In this document: positions 1 to 8,449 of the stretch, in pieces
How positions within the stretch are numbered: the stretch's first letter is position 1
Layout of the letters: every line of letters begins with the position of its first letter
DNA from: JAKPBU01 sp964425695
GTDB taxonomy: Bacteria > Pseudomonadota > Gammaproteobacteria > Xanthomonadales > Xanthomonadaceae
DNA length: 64,000 nt
Assembly (NCBI GenBank): GCA_964425695.1
Contig: CAYRNF010000004.1
Coordinates: 124,001-188,000 of the forward strand
Direction of reading: 5' to 3'
Made by a program: the position numbers and the translations under genes
Notes under the pieces: generated by a model
What the model was told of the DNA's origin: nothing
The model's database searches: none
The model's input: the letters and a program-made list of their open reading frames with translations, nothing else

Positions 1-163
1 CCCACAGGCTCGCCGGCCCCAGCAGCGCCGCTGCCGCCGCGGGCAGCAGGTAGATGCCGCTGCCGACCACGTCGTTCACCGACAGCGCGTAGAGCTGCCA
101 GCGGCCCACGGCGCGGCGCATCGTGGTGGGCGCTTGGACGGGGGCGCGCGGCGTGTGCGGCAT
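1..163 (-). CDS. APC-family amino-acid permease, N-terminus only (cut by window edge)
   Basis: The reverse strand reads from an ATG at 163 (or the internal ATG at 121) into the window edge without a stop. From the inner ATG the protein begins MRRAVGRWQLYALSVNDVVG and continues SGIYLLPAAAAALLGPASLW. This is the classic start of amino acid-polyamine-organocation permeases: the first helix with the G-S-G-I-Y/F motif that contacts the substrate carboxylate. The remaining roughly 400 residues lie outside the window. Neither start has a convincing Shine-Dalgarno sequence. The inner start gives the usual short N-terminal tail, the outer one adds 14 residues. The substrate cannot be told from this fragment. 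Confidence 0.75.
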   Translation of the reverse strand, partial: MPHTPRAPVQAPTTMRRAVGRWQLYALSVNDVVGSGIYLLPAAAAALLGPASLW

Positions 164-452
164 GCAGCGCACGCTAGGGCAAGGGGCATGGCGTGTCGAG
201 CCATGGCCAGGACGGGGGGCAGCGCAAGGCGCCGCAGTCGGCCCGCACGATGCCGGCCACGCGCGGTGGCGGCGCTGCACGGCTGCGGTTGCGCGACCGC
301 TTCGGCCGGGCGCAAGCGCGCCACTGTGAGGCAGCCGCTGAAGGATTCAGCCGGCGACGCGTGCGTTGACGCGACCTTTCCGCATGCGTCCCTAGTCTGC
401 AGGCAGCTGCGCGGTCCCCCATTTCGCCGCGCAGCGCAACAGGAGCCATGCA

Positions 453-770
453 ATGAGCCATCACAACACGCACACCGTGGATGCCAACGCCGAGCGCGAC
501 TACTGGCGCGGCCAGTACGGCAAGGAAACCTACTTCGAAGCCGGCCGCACGTACGACGACTACGACGGCGCCTATCGCGCCGGCTACGAAGGCCGCGGCC
601 AGTACCACGGCAAGACCTTCGACGAGGCCGAAGCCGACATGCGAGCCGCGTGGGAGAAGACCAAGGGCAACTCCCGCCTGGCCTGGGAAAAGGCCAAGCA
701 CGCCGCGCGCGCCGCGTGGGATCGCGTGGAACGCGCCATGCCCGGCGATGCCGACGGCGACGGCCGCTGA
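453..770 (+). CDS. Small hypothetical protein, acidic/aromatic
   Basis: A 105-residue soluble protein starting MSHHNTHTVDANAERDYWRG. There is no signal peptide or membrane segment. The first half is rich in Tyr, Asp and Gly (repeated DYD, YRAGYEGRGQY), the second half is a charged helix with repeated A-W-E-K/A-A-W-D elements, and the tail is Asp/Gly-rich. I do not recognise a catalytic motif, although similar short proteins are common in Xanthomonadaceae. It stands alone with a strong intrinsic terminator right behind it, so it is a genuine monocistronic gene. About 290 bases without a gene precede it and probably contain its promoter. Confidence 0.7.
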   Translation: MSHHNTHTVDANAERDYWRGQYGKETYFEAGRTYDDYDGAYRAGYEGRGQYHGKTFDEAEADMRAAWEKTKGNSRLAWEKAKHAARAAWDRVERAMPGDADGDGR

Positions 771-792
771 TCCGCAGCCGGAGAGGCACCAG

Positions 793-816
793 GGCCCCGC
801 AACGCGGGGCCTTTTT
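793..816 (+). terminator. Intrinsic terminator of the 453-770 gene
   Basis: An 8-bp perfect GC stem (ggccccgc / gcggggcc) with a 3-base loop is followed directly by five T residues. It lies 22 bases after the stop codon of the small hypothetical gene. This is one of the clearest rho-independent terminators in the window. Confidence 0.9.
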
Positions 817-1012
817 CATGCCGTGACGTTCACGCGCGTCGGGTCGCGTCTGCGGCAGTGCGGGCGCGAAGGCCCGCGGGTGGAACGCGCTGGACCTGAC
901 GGCGGAGGATGCGCCACGCGCCACGCGCCACGCGTCACGCGCACGACACGCGTGCGATGCATTCCGCTTCGGGTCCGTGCGCCCGCCTAGGGCTGCGTCG
1001 CGTTGCCTGTGC

Positions 1013-1975
1013 CTACGGCGGTGCGGGGCGGCCTTCCACCAGGGTCGCGGTCACTTCATCCACCCGCCAGTGCACGTCGCGCGCGGTGCGTTCGGCTTCG
1101 CGCAGGCGCTGCGCGTCGGTGGCGCCTTCGGCACCGTCGCGCGCCTGGACATACAGCACGCCCGAGAGGCGCGGGCCTTCCTCGTGCAGGCGCACCGCGC
1201 ACGCCCGCACCCAGTCCAGCGCCTGGACGGCGTCGCGCACCCGGTCGGCCAGCGGGTCGGGTTCGCCGCGTTGCAGCCGCTCCGGACGCGCGTCGTGCAG
1301 GTCGCGCATGGCGCCCTTGAGGTTGCTGACGCCGTCGTGCAGCACGCTGCCGGAAATCACCAGCGCGGCGGCCGCGTCGGCCCACCACCAGCCCATGCCG
1401 ATGCCCAGCACACCGCCCACGCCGGCCAGTCCTGTCATCCAGTCGGCCTTGTTCATGTCCGCGTCGGTGCGCAAGGGCTTGAGCTCCAGCTCGCGCGCCA
1501 CCTTCAGCTTCATGCGTCCCAGCACCACCGGCGGCACGGTGGACACCAGCAGTGCGGCGATCATCAGCCATCCCTGCCAGACCAGGGTGCCTGCGACCTC
1601 CACGCCGCCGATGCCCGGGTGGGTGCGCGACAGGAGCGCGTGCAGGCCGTCGTACACCAGGCCCAGCCCGACGCCGGTCAGGGCCACCGCCGACACCAGG
1701 AAGGTGATGTCGAAGGCGCGCACGCGCCCGTTGACGTATTCGGCGTCGGGCGGCTTGCGGGCGAAGCGGGCGGCCGCCAGGAAGGCCAGCGGCGGCACCA
1801 AGCTCAGCAGGTCCTCGATCCACGCGGTCTTCATGGCCTGCGAGTTGCCGGCGGCGGCGTACATCATCGCGGTCACCGCCGCCATCAGCGCCACGGTCCA
1901 CCACTCCAGCCGGACCGCGCGGCGCATCAGCGCCTGTTGCGGCGACGGCAGCGGGCGGTGCGCGCGCGCGATCAC
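1013..1975 (-). CDS. Cation-diffusion-facilitator-family transporter
   Basis: A 320-residue inner-membrane protein of the CDF family, which normally exports divalent metals (Zn, Fe, Co, Mn) against protons. The first half has about five hydrophobic helices (for example residues 25-45, 85-110 and 130-155). The region ADAAAALVISGSVLHDG, followed by a short cytoplasmic domain with LHDARPE, matches the family's helix 5-6 and C-terminal regulatory domain. Metal ligands are not the textbook HxxxD pairs everywhere, so the substrate is open. I chose GTG at 1975 because its GTGA overlaps the stop of the upstream lipoprotein gene and GGGGA lies 7 bases before it. ATG at 1927 is the alternative start. 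The overlap implies translational coupling with the solute-binding protein. Confidence 0.82.
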   Translation of the reverse strand: MIARAHRPLPSPQQALMRRAVRLEWWTVALMAAVTAMMYAAAGNSQAMKTAWIEDLLSLVPPLAFLAAARFARKPPDAEYVNGRVRAFDITFLVSAVALTGVGLGLVYDGLHALLSRTHPGIGGVEVAGTLVWQGWLMIAALLVSTVPPVVLGRMKLKVARELELKPLRTDADMNKADWMTGLAGVGGVLGIGMGWWWADAAAALVISGSVLHDGVSNLKGAMRDLHDARPERLQRGEPDPLADRVRDAVQALDWVRACAVRLHEEGPRLSGVLYVQARDGAEGATDAQRLREAERTARDVHWRVDEVTATLVEGRPAPP

Positions 1976-2469
1976 GGGGCGGTCCCCAGCGCGCGGCGCG
2001 CGGCATCGGTCATGGCGAAGCGTTCGAAGGCCATCTGCCAGGCGTTCTCGCCCGGCGGCAGCGCCAGCACGCGGTCGACCTCGCGCCCGGCCGCGTCCGG
2101 TACCCGGTACGGACGCGACGTGGACACGCGCTGCGCCCAGGGCGAATCCCCCGCATGCCCGCCGATCACCGCGTCCAGGCGATGGCCTTCCAGCTGGCGC
2201 ATCAGCACGTCGTGACCGCTGCGGTTCCACACGATCCGCGCGTCGAGGCTGCGCGCATAGGCGCGTACCAGGTCGGCTTCGGGCCCGCTGGGCTCGCTGC
2301 CCAGCGCCACGAACGGCGGATCGTGGGTCACGCCCACGCGCAGCGTGCCGCCCTGCACGCGCTCGAGCGTGCCTTGCGGATCGTTGGGGTAGTGGCGCGG
2401 CACCAGGTCGCACGCGGCGAGCCAGGCGCACAGCACGAAGACGCAACACGATCGGGCAAGGGCAGGCAT
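1972..2469 (-). CDS. Truncated solute-binding-type lipoprotein (SBP_bac_3-like)
   Basis: A 165-residue protein with a lipoprotein signal (lipobox LAAC, Cys20), followed by GGTLRVGVTHDPPFVALG. This is the characteristic opening of periplasmic amino-acid-binding proteins of the SBP_bac_3 family. The elements EADLVRAYARSLDARIVW and LDAVIGGHA also fit. At 165 residues it is much shorter than the usual 230-270, so it holds only lobe 1 plus a remnant of lobe 2. Its stop overlaps the start of the CDF transporter, an unusual partner since these proteins normally serve ABC importers. It may act as a periplasmic sensor or metal/ligand chaperone for the exporter; that is inference. Confidence 0.7.
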   Translation of the reverse strand: MPALARSCCVFVLCAWLAACDLVPRHYPNDPQGTLERVQGGTLRVGVTHDPPFVALGSEPSGPEADLVRAYARSLDARIVWNRSGHDVLMRQLEGHRLDAVIGGHAGDSPWAQRVSTSRPYRVPDAAGREVDRVLALPPGENAWQMAFERFAMTDAARRALGTAP

Positions 2470-2595
2470 GCCCCGGAATCTACACAGCGCGGTGTGTGCG
2501 CCGTGCAGGCGGGCGACGCCATGCGATGCGTCGTATCGGGGCCCGTGTCACGCCACGCCCTAGAATCGGCTTCCACGTCGACCGGAGACAACGCC

Positions 2596-3294
2596 ATGGC
2601 CGTGCAGACCCTGCAGGACTTCCTCGCCCAGTCCAAGGAGAAGGACGCCAGCGGCGACGCCTTCGAACTGGAAAGCCCGCACATGCTCGAAGTGCGGCTC
2701 GACGGCTATGTATGGGCCAAGGCCGGCGCCATGGTGGCGCGCAAGGGCGCGGTGAAGTTCACCCGCCAGGGCGTGCTGGAACAGGGCCTGGGCAACCTGC
2801 TCAAGAAGGCGATGAGCGGCGAGGGCATGAGCCTGATGAAGGCCGAGGGCACCGGCCGCGTGTACCTGGCCGACCGGGGCAAGAAGATCACCCTGCTGCG
2901 CTTGGCCGGCGAGTCGATCTTCGTCAACGGCAACGACGTGCTGGCCGTGGAAGCCGGGGTGCGCCACGACATCACCCTGACGCGCAGCATGGCCGGTGCC
3001 ATGTCCGGCGGGCTGTTCAACGTGAAGCTGTCGGGCAGCGGCATCGTGGCGATCACCTCGCACTACGCGCCGCTGACCCTGCCGGTGGGCGGCCAGGCGG
3101 GCGAGGTCTACACCGACCCCAACGCCACCGTGGCCTGGTCCGACGGCCTGCGTACCGAGATCGTCGCCGATATCTCCCTGGGCACCCTGATCGGCCGCAC
3201 CAGCGGCGAGAGCGTGCAGATGAAGTTCAGCGGCAACGGCTGGGTAGTGGTGCAGCCGTACGAGGAGCGGCCGGTCGCCCTGCCGGGAAGCTGA
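2596..3294 (+). CDS. AIM24 family protein
   Basis: A 232-residue protein of the AIM24/TIGR00266 beta-sandwich family (PF01987), whose members are widespread and of unknown biochemical role. Typical features are the Gly-rich beta-repeats VWAKAGAMVARKGAVKF near residue 40, EGTGRVYLADRGKKITLL near residue 85, and the terminal SGESVQMKFSGNGWVVVQPYE. No signal peptide or membrane helix is visible. ATG at 2596 is preceded by CCGGAGACAACGCC, a usable ribosome site. The gene is divergent from the lipoprotein/CDF pair and is followed by the sensor-kinase gene after about 100 bases, so it is probably monocistronic. Confidence 0.85.
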   Translation: MAVQTLQDFLAQSKEKDASGDAFELESPHMLEVRLDGYVWAKAGAMVARKGAVKFTRQGVLEQGLGNLLKKAMSGEGMSLMKAEGTGRVYLADRGKKITLLRLAGESIFVNGNDVLAVEAGVRHDITLTRSMAGAMSGGLFNVKLSGSGIVAITSHYAPLTLPVGGQAGEVYTDPNATVAWSDGLRTEIVADISLGTLIGRTSGESVQMKFSGNGWVVVQPYEERPVALPGS

Positions 3295-3396
3295 ACGACC
3301 AACGCGGCGCGCTCGCTTGGGTTCCACCCGGAATTCAGTACTATCCGCCGCCGGTCGCTGCCGCCGGTACGTTTCTGGCAGGCATTTCGGGACCCG

Positions 3397-5223
3397 ATGA
3401 CCGAGGCATCCACACCGGCCAACGCAGGCAGCGCAGCCCGACGGTACGGGCTTCGCCTGCTGTTCGTGCTGGCGGTCCTGGCCGTGGTGATCGCCCCGGT
3501 CTTCCTGCTCAAGCAGCTTTCGAGCGGCGCGCAGCAAGCCGCCGACCTGGTGGCGCATACCTATCGCGTCGAGGCCGCCGCTGCGCGGCTGGCCTGGACG
3601 GTGCGCGAGGTGGAATCCGCCGCGCTGCTTCAGGCCATCAGCGGCGATCTGCCGCTTGCGACCAGCCGCATCGCCGAGGGCCGCCGCGCGCTGCCCGGAC
3701 AGATCGAGGCGCTGGCGCGGCTCACGGCGGACAACCCGCGTCAGCAGTTGCGCATCGGGCGCCTGGCGGAACTGGTGGAGAGCCGGCTCGAGGTGATCGA
3801 CCAGGTGCAGAAGGCGCCGCCCGCGCGCCGCGCGGACACGGCCCTGGCCCTGGTGCAGCGGTTCCCGATCCGCGCGCTGCTGCTGGAGATCACCGACGAG
3901 GAAAGCCGCCTGCTGGCCGAGCGCCGCGCCGACGTGGAACGCCGGCGCGCGCAGGCCACGTGGGTGACCTGGAGCGCGATGGCCGCGCAGCTGGCGCTGC
4001 TGGGCGTGATCATCTGGCTGCTGTGGCGACAGATCGGCGACCGCCTGCGCGCGCAGGCGCAGGGCCGCACCGCCGACGTGCGCGCACAGGCCATGCTGCA
4101 GACCGTTCGGGATCCGATCGCCCTGGTCGACAGGCAGCAGCGCGTGGTGATGCACAACAGCGCCTTCGCCGAACTCTACGGCGAGGTCCAGCCGATGCAG
4201 CGGCTGATCGACGTGGGCGCCGGCGCCTGGCGCGACCCGGTGGTGCACCAGCGCCTGTCCGACGTGCTGGCCCGCGGTCGTGAGCTGTGGGACTTCGAGT
4301 CGGCGCAGACCACCGCGGACGGGCTGTCGCGCACGCTGCTGCTCAACGCACGCCGTATGCAGCTGCCCGATAGCGAGGAAGACGTGGCGCTGCTGACCGT
4401 CAGCGACGTCTCCGCACAGAAGGCCATCCAGCTGCGCATGGACGAGCTCAACCGCCAGCTCTCCGGCAAGGTGGCCCAGGTGTCCGACGTGAACCGCGAG
4501 CTGGAGGCGTTCAGCTATTCGGTTTCGCACGACCTGCGCGCGCCGCTGCGCCATGTCAGCGGCTTCGCGGACAAGCTGGCGCGGCACCTGGGCGACGACG
4601 CGGACGACAAGGCCAGGCATTACGTGGACACCATCTCCACGTCGGCGCGCCGCATGTCGCAGCTCATCGACGACCTGCTGGTGTACTCGCGCCTGGGCCG
4701 CAGCGCCATGCGCCTGCAGGCGGCGGACATGCAGTCGCTGGTGTCCGAGACGCGGGCGCTGCTGGATGCCAACGCCGACGCCGAGGGGCGCACCACGCCG
4801 GTGCAATGGCGCATCGCGCCGCTACCGATCGTGGTGTGCGACGAGAACATGATGCGCCAGGTATGGCTGAACCTACTGGGCAACGCAGTGAAGTACAGCG
4901 CCCGCACCGCGCAGCCCGTGGTCGAGGTGGGCTACGAGCGGCTCGACGACGGCAGCCACCAGTTCTTCGTCCGCGACAACGGCGCCGGTTTCGACATGGC
5001 CTACGCGGGCAAGCTGTTCGGCGTGTTCCAGCGCCTGCACAAGGTCAGCGAATTCCCAGGCACCGGCATCGGACTGGCCAGCGTGCGCCGCGTGCTGGGC
5101 CGCCACGGCGGCAGGATCTGGGCCGAATCCGCGCCCGGCCAGGGCGCCACGTTCCATTTCACCCTGCCCGCGGCGCTTGACGCGCCCGTTTCCGACACGC
5201 AACCCAACGAGAACCCGACATGA
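3397..5223 (+). CDS. Membrane sensor histidine kinase with PAS-like domain
   Basis: A 608-residue kinase. Helix 1 lies at about residues 18-38, a helical periplasmic sensor of about 150 residues follows (CHASE3-like), and helix 2 is at about 189-210. A PAS-like domain (TVRDPIALVDRQQRVVMHNS) precedes the transmitter, whose H-box SYSVSHDLRAP carries the phospho-accepting His378. The N box is NLLGNAVKYS (Asn492 region), the G1 box DNGAGF (about 527), and the G2 box TGIGLASVRRV. The transmitter is of the bacteriophytochrome/Rcp1-partner type, but no GAF/PHY or chromophore cysteine is present. The stop codon overlaps the start of the receiver gene at 5220, so kinase and receiver are translationally coupled. 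Confidence 0.88.
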   Translation: MTEASTPANAGSAARRYGLRLLFVLAVLAVVIAPVFLLKQLSSGAQQAADLVAHTYRVEAAAARLAWTVREVESAALLQAISGDLPLATSRIAEGRRALPGQIEALARLTADNPRQQLRIGRLAELVESRLEVIDQVQKAPPARRADTALALVQRFPIRALLLEITDEESRLLAERRADVERRRAQATWVTWSAMAAQLALLGVIIWLLWRQIGDRLRAQAQGRTADVRAQAMLQTVRDPIALVDRQQRVVMHNSAFAELYGEVQPMQRLIDVGAGAWRDPVVHQRLSDVLARGRELWDFESAQTTADGLSRTLLLNARRMQLPDSEEDVALLTVSDVSAQKAIQLRMDELNRQLSGKVAQVSDVNRELEAFSYSVSHDLRAPLRHVSGFADKLARHLGDDADDKARHYVDTISTSARRMSQLIDDLLVYSRLGRSAMRLQAADMQSLVSETRALLDANADAEGRTTPVQWRIAPLPIVVCDENMMRQVWLNLLGNAVKYSARTAQPVVEVGYERLDDGSHQFFVRDNGAGFDMAYAGKLFGVFQRLHKVSEFPGTGIGLASVRRVLGRHGGRIWAESAPGQGATFHFTLPAALDAPVSDTQPNENPT

Positions 5224-5660
5224 CGCAATACCGCACCATCCTGCTGGCCGAGGACAGCCCCGCCGACGCCGAAATGGCGATCGACGCGCTGCGCGAGGCG
5301 CACCTGCTCAACCCCATCGTGCATGTGGAGGATGGCGTGGAAGCGCTGGAGTGGCTGCAGCGGCGCGGCGCGCACGCGGGCCGCCCGGAGGGCCTGCCGG
5401 CGGTGCTGCTGCTGGACATCAAGATGCCGCGCATGGATGGCCTGGAAGTGCTGCAGGCGATCCGCGCCGACGATTCGCTGCGCCGGCTGCCTGTCGTGAT
5501 CCTGTCGTCCTCGCGCGAGGAAAGCGACCTGGCGCGCAGCTGGGACCTGGGCGTCAACGCCTACGTGGTCAAGCCGGTGGACGTGGACCAGTTCTTCAAT
5601 GCGGTGAAGATGCTGGGCACCTTCTGGGCGGTGGTGAACCAGGCCCCCGAAGACGCCTGA
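5220..5660 (+). CDS. Single-domain response regulator (Rcp1-like)
   Basis: A 146-residue stand-alone receiver domain with no output domain. The acidic pair is AEDSPAD near the N-terminus, phospho-acceptor Asp66 lies in LLDIKMPRMDG, the conserved Ser/Thr in VVILSSSREE, and the Lys-Pro pair in YVVKPVD. The length, the 'LARSWDLGVNAYVVKPVD' style and the C-terminal helix are typical of Rcp1/CheY-like partners of phytochrome-type kinases. Its ATG overlaps the kinase stop (ATGA), making the kinase at 3397 its obvious partner. It would pass phosphate on or bind the receiver-kinase encoded just downstream. Confidence 0.9.
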   Translation: MTQYRTILLAEDSPADAEMAIDALREAHLLNPIVHVEDGVEALEWLQRRGAHAGRPEGLPAVLLLDIKMPRMDGLEVLQAIRADDSLRRLPVVILSSSREESDLARSWDLGVNAYVVKPVDVDQFFNAVKMLGTFWAVVNQAPEDA

Positions 5661-5665
5661 GGCGC

Positions 5666-7216
5666 ATGCACCCCGACTCGCCACCGCTGGGTCGCGTGCG
5701 CATCGTCCTGGTCGAGGACTGCCCTGCCGACACCGAACTGCTGCAACTGCAGCTGGAGGAAGGCGGGCTGGACTTCGTGCTGGTGCGGGTGGAAGACGCC
5801 GACGGCCTGCGCGCGGCGCTGGGGCAGGGCGCGGACATCGTGCTGTCCGACGTCTCGCTGCCGCGCTTCTCCGGCTACGAGGCGCTGGAGCTGGTGCGCC
5901 GCCACGACCGGCTGCTGCCGTTCGTGTTCTTCAGCGGCACCATCGACGAGACCATGGCCGTGGAGGCGCTGCAGGGCGGCGCCAACGACTACGTGCTCAA
6001 GGACAACCCGGTGCGCCTGCCGTCGGCCATCGCGCGCGCGGTGCGCGAAGCGCGCATGGCGCGCGAGCGCGATCGCGCCGAGAAGGAGCTGATGCGCTCG
6101 CAGCGGCTGGAAAGCCTGGCGCTGCTGGCCGCGGGCCTGAGCCACGACCTGCGCAACGTGCTGCAGCCGCTGCTGATCGTGCCGGAGCTGATGGAGGAAT
6201 ACAGCGACGATCCGCGTATCCGGCGCCTGGCCGCGCTGGTCACCGAATGCGGCCGGCGCGGGCACGAGATGGCCGAATCGATGCTGTCCTTCGCCCGCGG
6301 ATCCCGTGCCAGCAGCGAAACCATGACGGTGGAGGCGCTGTTCGAATCCGTGCGCCTGCTGCTGCAGGGCAGCCTGCCGCGCGGCGCGCGCCTGGAGTTC
6401 GCGTCGGCCGAGCCCGACCTGTGCGTCCAGGGCAACCGCACCGAACTGCAGCAGTGCCTGATCAACCTCGGGCTCAACGCGCTGCAGGCCATGGCGCCCA
6501 ACGGCGGCACGGTGCGCATCGAAGCGCAGGCCACGCGCGACGCCGACGGCACCGCCTGGACCTGCCTGCGCGTGGTGGACGACGGGCCGGGCATCGATGC
6601 CGAATCGCTCGGCCGGCTGTTCACCCCGTTCTTCACCACCAAGCCCGAAGGCACGGGCCTGGGCCTGCTGTCGTGCAAGCGCATCGTGGAAACGCGCGGC
6701 GGGCGGATCGCGGTGGACAGCGTGGTGGGGACCGGCACCACCGTGTCGCTGTGGTTCCCGCTGCGCGAGGAGCCCGAGCCGGAGTGGGCGCCGCATGTCG
6801 CCTGGCGCGAAGGCTCCGGCGAGTGCGTGCTGGTGGCCGGCGGCGAAACCGCGCGCCTGTCGCTGCTGGCCAACGCCCTGGCCAGCCAGGGGTACGACGT
6901 GGCGGTGGCGCGCGACGCGCATGCGGCCTGCGCGCGCCTGGAGCGCGCGCCGGCACCCGCGCTGCTGCTGCTCGACAGCGACACGTGGGCGGGCGGCGCG
7001 GACGAGCTGCGCCAGGCCATGCAGCGCAGCGGGTTTGCAGGGCGCGTGATCCTGCTGGAGGGGACCCACCTGCGCCAGGGGCAGCTGCAGGACGACCCGC
7101 GCCTGTTCGCCCTGCTGACCGCGCCGGTGCAGATGGGCGACGTGTTCGATGCGGTGGAAGCCGCGCTGGGCGCCGTCGAACCGCGGCTTCCGGCGGTCGC
7201 GGGCGCCCCAGCCTGA
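5666..7216 (+). CDS. Soluble receiver-histidine kinase hybrid with C-terminal pseudo-receiver
   Basis: A 516-residue cytoplasmic protein. It starts with an intact receiver (VLVEDCPAD; phospho-acceptor Asp62 in LSDVSLPRFSG; Lys in YVLKDNP). A short helix leads into a HisKA-like H-box (AAGLSHDLRN, His160) of the NtrB/NRII-like class, then an ATPase domain (NLGLNALQAMAPNGG, VDDGPGI, TGLGLLSCKRI). The last 130 residues fold like a second receiver (GECVLVAGGETARL ... LLLLDSD) but lack the acidic pair and the conserved Lys, so they are probably a pseudo-receiver. ATG at 5666 is 5 bases after the preceding stop codon. It completes a three-gene phosphorelay with no DNA-binding output, so the target is probably another protein. 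Confidence 0.85.
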   Translation: MHPDSPPLGRVRIVLVEDCPADTELLQLQLEEGGLDFVLVRVEDADGLRAALGQGADIVLSDVSLPRFSGYEALELVRRHDRLLPFVFFSGTIDETMAVEALQGGANDYVLKDNPVRLPSAIARAVREARMARERDRAEKELMRSQRLESLALLAAGLSHDLRNVLQPLLIVPELMEEYSDDPRIRRLAALVTECGRRGHEMAESMLSFARGSRASSETMTVEALFESVRLLLQGSLPRGARLEFASAEPDLCVQGNRTELQQCLINLGLNALQAMAPNGGTVRIEAQATRDADGTAWTCLRVVDDGPGIDAESLGRLFTPFFTTKPEGTGLGLLSCKRIVETRGGRIAVDSVVGTGTTVSLWFPLREEPEPEWAPHVAWREGSGECVLVAGGETARLSLLANALASQGYDVAVARDAHAACARLERAPAPALLLLDSDTWAGGADELRQAMQRSGFAGRVILLEGTHLRQGQLQDDPRLFALLTAPVQMGDVFDAVEAALGAVEPRLPAVAGAPA

Positions 7217-7284
7217 TCGCGGCTTCCGCGCGCGGCGTTGCTGCCGCGAGCCACGGGCGCGGATGCGCTGCCTCATGCGCAACA

Positions 7285-7314
7285 CCCGCGCCCCGGCGGG
7301 GGCGCGAGGGTTTT
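7285..7314 (+). terminator. Probable terminator of the phosphorelay operon
   Basis: A GC-rich inverted repeat (gcgcccc / ggggcgc with flanking ccc/ggg) is followed by TTTT. It lies about 70 bases after the receiver-kinase stop and before the convergent hydrolase gene. Confidence 0.6.
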
Positions 7315-7354
7315 CCGCGGTGCCGAAAGGTCGCGCCGCGAGCGCGACCGGCCG

Positions 7355-8308
7355 CTACGTCGTGACCGACTCCGCAACGTCCGCCTTCTTCCCGCCCCGC
7401 GTCTTTTCGCCGGCCACGGTACGCGCGAACAGCGCCAGCGTGCGCGTCCAGGCTTCCTTCGCCGCGGCTTCGTCGTAGCGCGGCGTGGTGTCGTTGTGGA
7501 ACCCGTGCTGGGTGCCGGCCGGCTGGTACACCGCGTACGTCGCCTTCGCTTCCTTCAGCGCCGCTTCGTAGGGCGGCCAGGTCGCGTTGACGCGCTCGTC
7601 GGTCTCGGCCAGCACCACCAGCAGCTCGGCCTTGACCTTCCGCGCTTCCTCGGCCGCGGGGGCCGGGCCGTAGAACGGCGCGGCCGCTTCCAGGTCGGGC
7701 AGCTGGGTCGCCAGCCAGTGCGACATGCCGCCGCCCCAGCAGAAGCCGGTGACGCCCAGTTTGCCGTTGCCGCCGTCGAGCTTGCGCGCGAACTTCGCCG
7801 CGGCCAGGAAGTCCTGCTTCGCCTTGTCCTGGTCGAGCGTCTGGAACTGCGCGCGCGCCTTGTCCTCGTCGCCGGGGTAGCCGCCCAGCGGAAACAGCGC
7901 ATCGGGCGCGAACGCGATGTAGCCGGCCACCGCGAACCGCCGCGCCACGTCCTCGATATGCGGGTTGAGCCCGCGGTTCTCGTGGATCACCAGCACCACC
8001 GGCAGCTTGCGGCCTTCCGCGTCGGCCGGGCGCGCGACGTACGCACGGGCCTTGCCGTTGCCTTGGGGCGAGTCGAACTCGACGTGGCGGGTGGCGATGC
8101 GCGTGTCGTCCGGCGCCACCTGCTGGGCCTGGGCGAAGCGCGGCGCCAGCATCGCCAGCAGCCCGCTGGCCGCGGCCATGCCGCCGGCGATGCGCGCGGT
8201 GCCCGACAGGAACCCGCGGCGGTCGATGTCGCCATGTACGTACTGGTCGAACAGGCGCAGCACGCCGGGATCGAAATCGGCAACGGTCTTGCGGGACTGG
8301 TCGGACAT
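7355..8308 (-). CDS. Exported dienelactone hydrolase family protein
   Basis: A 317-residue alpha/beta-hydrolase of the dienelactone hydrolase family, which hydrolyses enol-lactones or related esters. The N-terminus has a twin-arginine-like signal (DRRGFLSGTARIAGG, about residues 29-43, hydrophobic stretch, then APRFAQAQQ), suggesting folded export by Tat. The catalytic triad is visible: Cys in GVTGFCWGGGMSH, Asp in AETDERVNATWP, and His in GTQHGFHND. ATG at 8308 has GGAGAG 8 bases upstream. It is transcribed divergently from the antiporter gene. The natural substrate is unknown; in many genomes such exported members act on generic esters. Confidence 0.88.
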   Translation of the reverse strand: MSDQSRKTVADFDPGVLRLFDQYVHGDIDRRGFLSGTARIAGGMAAASGLLAMLAPRFAQAQQVAPDDTRIATRHVEFDSPQGNGKARAYVARPADAEGRKLPVVLVIHENRGLNPHIEDVARRFAVAGYIAFAPDALFPLGGYPGDEDKARAQFQTLDQDKAKQDFLAAAKFARKLDGGNGKLGVTGFCWGGGMSHWLATQLPDLEAAAPFYGPAPAAEEARKVKAELLVVLAETDERVNATWPPYEAALKEAKATYAVYQPAGTQHGFHNDTTPRYDEAAAKEAWTRTLALFARTVAGEKTRGGKKADVAESVTT

Positions 8309-8449
8309 GGCGCGTGCTCTCCGGTGAGGGAAGTCGAGCGTAACCCGGTGTCCGTGGGGTCGGTGCAAAGCGTCTTCACCGCCCGGGTGACGCGCGGCCC
8401 GGTGGACTGGGGATAATCCTGCAGCCCATTCATCTCCGCCAGATTCCGC

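Noticed and set aside
909..4283. A 1124-codon plus-strand open frame across the CDF, AIM24 and kinase genes
   Set aside because: The composition is low-complexity Arg/Ala/Ser and it conflicts with four well-supported genes on both strands.
3397..5660. Kinase/receiver pair as a bacteriophytochrome light sensor
   Set aside because: The transmitter and the Rcp1-like receiver fit, but the kinase has a membrane sensor and lacks the PAS-GAF-PHY core and a biliverdin-binding Cys.
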